Source: Devosia equisanguinis
GTDB lineage: Bacteria; Pseudomonadota; Alphaproteobacteria; Rhizobiales; Devosiaceae
NCBI GenBank assembly: GCA_945888565.1
Contig: CAMDAL010000242.1
Location: forward strand, 1 to 6,488
Direction: 5' to 3'
DNA: 6,488 nt
The position numbers were made by a program, and so were the translations under genes. The number at the start of each line of letters is the position of its first letter. Position 1 is the first letter of the stretch. The notes below the pieces were generated by a model. That model was not told where the DNA came from. It did no database searches and saw only the letters and a list, made by a program, of their open reading frames with translations. Below are positions 5,898 through 6,488 of this stretch, piece after piece.

Positions 5898-6284
5898 TCA
5901 GTATTGTTTCAGGCCGAGGCCGGCGATCGCGAGCAGGATCGAGGCGATGGCCAGCACGGCCACCGATGCCAGCGTCCCCACCAGGCGACCCTTCGGGATC
6001 AGGCCCAGCATGCCGCCGGCATGCAGGACGCGGGCGACCAGCAGCACCACCGACAGGGCCGCGACCGTGCGGAAGCCGTAGAAGTCGCTCGCCATGTAGA
6101 TCATCAGCAGGGTAAGCGGCGCGAACTCCACCAGGTTGCCGTGCGCCCGCACTGCCGCCTGCATCCCGGCATCGCCGCCGTCCCCCAGGTTGATCCGCTT
6201 GCGGCCCCGCATCAGGCCGACATTCAAGGCAAGGGCAACCGCCAGAAGGCCCAACAGCCCGGCGCAGACGTAGAAGACGGGCAT
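5898..6284 (-). CDS. MAPEG-family membrane protein
   Basis: 128 aa from ATG 6284. About four membrane helices are visible near 3-24, 48-66, 72-92 and 101-123. The segment RAHGNLVEFAPL (46-57) carries the Arg, His, Asn and Glu pattern (R46, H48, N50, E53) that marks the MAPEG family of glutathione-dependent or related membrane enzymes. RVLHAGG near 85-91 also fits. Bacterial members of about 130 aa are common and mostly of unknown substrate; glutathione transferase or peroxidase activity is possible but not shown. The frame is open further upstream to an ATG at 6341, but GAGGGGAG at 6298-6291 sits 6 bases before ATG 6284, and the extra 19 residues are polar and unlike the family. The gene heads the likely MAPEG-acyltransferase-yihY unit and is divergent from msrA. 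Confidence 0.88.
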   Translation of the reverse strand: MPVFYVCAGLLGLLAVALALNVGLMRGRKRINLGDGGDAGMQAAVRAHGNLVEFAPLTLLMIYMASDFYGFRTVAALSVVLLVARVLHAGGMLGLIPKGRLVGTLASVAVLAIASILLAIAGLGLKQY

Positions 6285-6290
6285 CGGCAG

Positions 6291-6298
6291 CTCCCCTC
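6291..6298 (-). promoter_or_regulatory. Strong ribosome binding site deciding the MAPEG start
   Basis: GAGGGGAG on the minus strand, 6 bases upstream of ATG 6284. It favours this start over the ATG at 6341 in the same frame. Confidence 0.75.
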
Positions 6299-6301
6299 GA
6301 T

Positions 6302-6338
6302 TTGACGGTATTCTATGGCCATATTGGTTGGGGACCAG
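6302..6338. promoter_or_regulatory. Possible divergent promoter region, MAPEG unit and msrA
   Basis: On the minus strand TAGAAT (6315-6310) matches five of six bases of a -10 box and would start transcription about 18 bases before the MAPEG ATG; the -35 (around CTGGTC, 6338-6333) is weak. On the plus strand TTGACG (6302-6307) resembles a -35 box but no good -10 follows at 16-18 bases. A perfect 10-base palindrome TATGGCCATA (6314-6323) overlaps the minus-strand -10 and could be an operator or chance. Confidence 0.3.
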
Positions 6339-6364
6339 CACGCGAAAGCAAGAGGAGCCTCGTC

Positions 6365-6488
6365 ATGTGGCGGATTCTGCGCAGGAAGACCGAGATCCCG
6401 ACGGCCGATCGTGCCCTGCCGGGCCGCCCCGCGCCGGACTTCGAGATCCCGGTGATGCACTACGTCAATGGCAACCGCATCCAGGCGC
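6365..6488 (+). CDS. msrA: Peptide-methionine (S)-S-oxide reductase, N-terminal part (runs off right edge)
   Basis: 41 codons are visible from ATG 6365. The start MWRILRRK, the ALPGRPAP segment and HYVNGNRI match the N-terminal leader of longer MsrA proteins, where an ALPGR and a HxVNG segment precede the GCFWG active site. That active site lies beyond the window edge, so catalytic residues cannot be checked. MsrA repairs oxidised methionine (the S epimer of the sulfoxide) in proteins, with thioredoxin as usual reductant. There is no signal peptide, so a cytosolic form is expected. GAGGAG at 6352-6357, 7 bases before the ATG, is a good ribosome binding site. It is divergent from the MAPEG gene. 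Confidence 0.85.
   Translation, partial: MWRILRRKTEIPTADRALPGRPAPDFEIPVMHYVNGNRIQA

Noticed and set aside
4541..6115. Open frame of about 520 codons on the plus strand
   Set aside because: Antisense to the acyltransferase and MAPEG genes; low-complexity composition with many His, Arg and Gln and no recognisable motif.

Overview
The window is GC-rich chromosomal DNA. Codon use, the pairing of an SH3-domain exporter-type protein with a divergent D-2-hydroxyacid dehydrogenase, and the palindromic repeats all suggest an alphaproteobacterium, perhaps of the Rhodospirillales, Reyranella or Bradyrhizobium type. The placement is an inference from gene content, not a database result. Most of the window is ordinary housekeeping or envelope sequence. 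The unusual part lies between about 2344 and 3700.

Layout. At the left edge (minus strand) is the start of a TonB/TolA-like protein with one N-terminal membrane helix and a Pro/Gln/Glu-rich spacer; its end lies outside the window. Just upstream on the same strand is an exported protein with two bacterial SH3 domains. Divergent from it (plus strand) is a complete NAD(P)-dependent D-2-hydroxyacid dehydrogenase of the glyoxylate/hydroxypyruvate reductase type. Between 2344 and 2501 lies a dense multi-hairpin palindromic element. It is followed by a broken copy of the 3' end of a yihY gene (2502-2594), then a lower-GC DJ-1/PfpI-family gene (2664-3389, minus), then a cluster of three hairpins (3478-3562), then the intact yihY gene (3572-4441, minus). 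The intact yihY is 3 bases downstream of a PlsB-like acyltransferase gene, which is 34 bases downstream of a MAPEG-family membrane protein gene. At the right edge msrA starts on the plus strand, divergent from the MAPEG gene.

How the genes fit together. MAPEG protein, acyltransferase and YihY-family protein look like one minus-strand transcription unit of membrane and lipid proteins. The DJ-1 gene looks like a later insertion downstream of that unit. It differs in base composition, is bounded by dense palindromes, and sits between two copies of the yihY 3' end (88 of 93 aligned bases identical by my hand alignment, plus a 34-base deletion in the left copy). The SH3 protein and TonB/TolA-like protein may be co-transcribed (35 bases apart) and act at the cell envelope.

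No tRNA, rRNA, CRISPR array, transposase or integrase is visible. I found no complete new multi-gene system. The best candidates for a second look are the branched palindrome with a possible pseudoknot and the duplicated yihY end around the DJ-1 gene.
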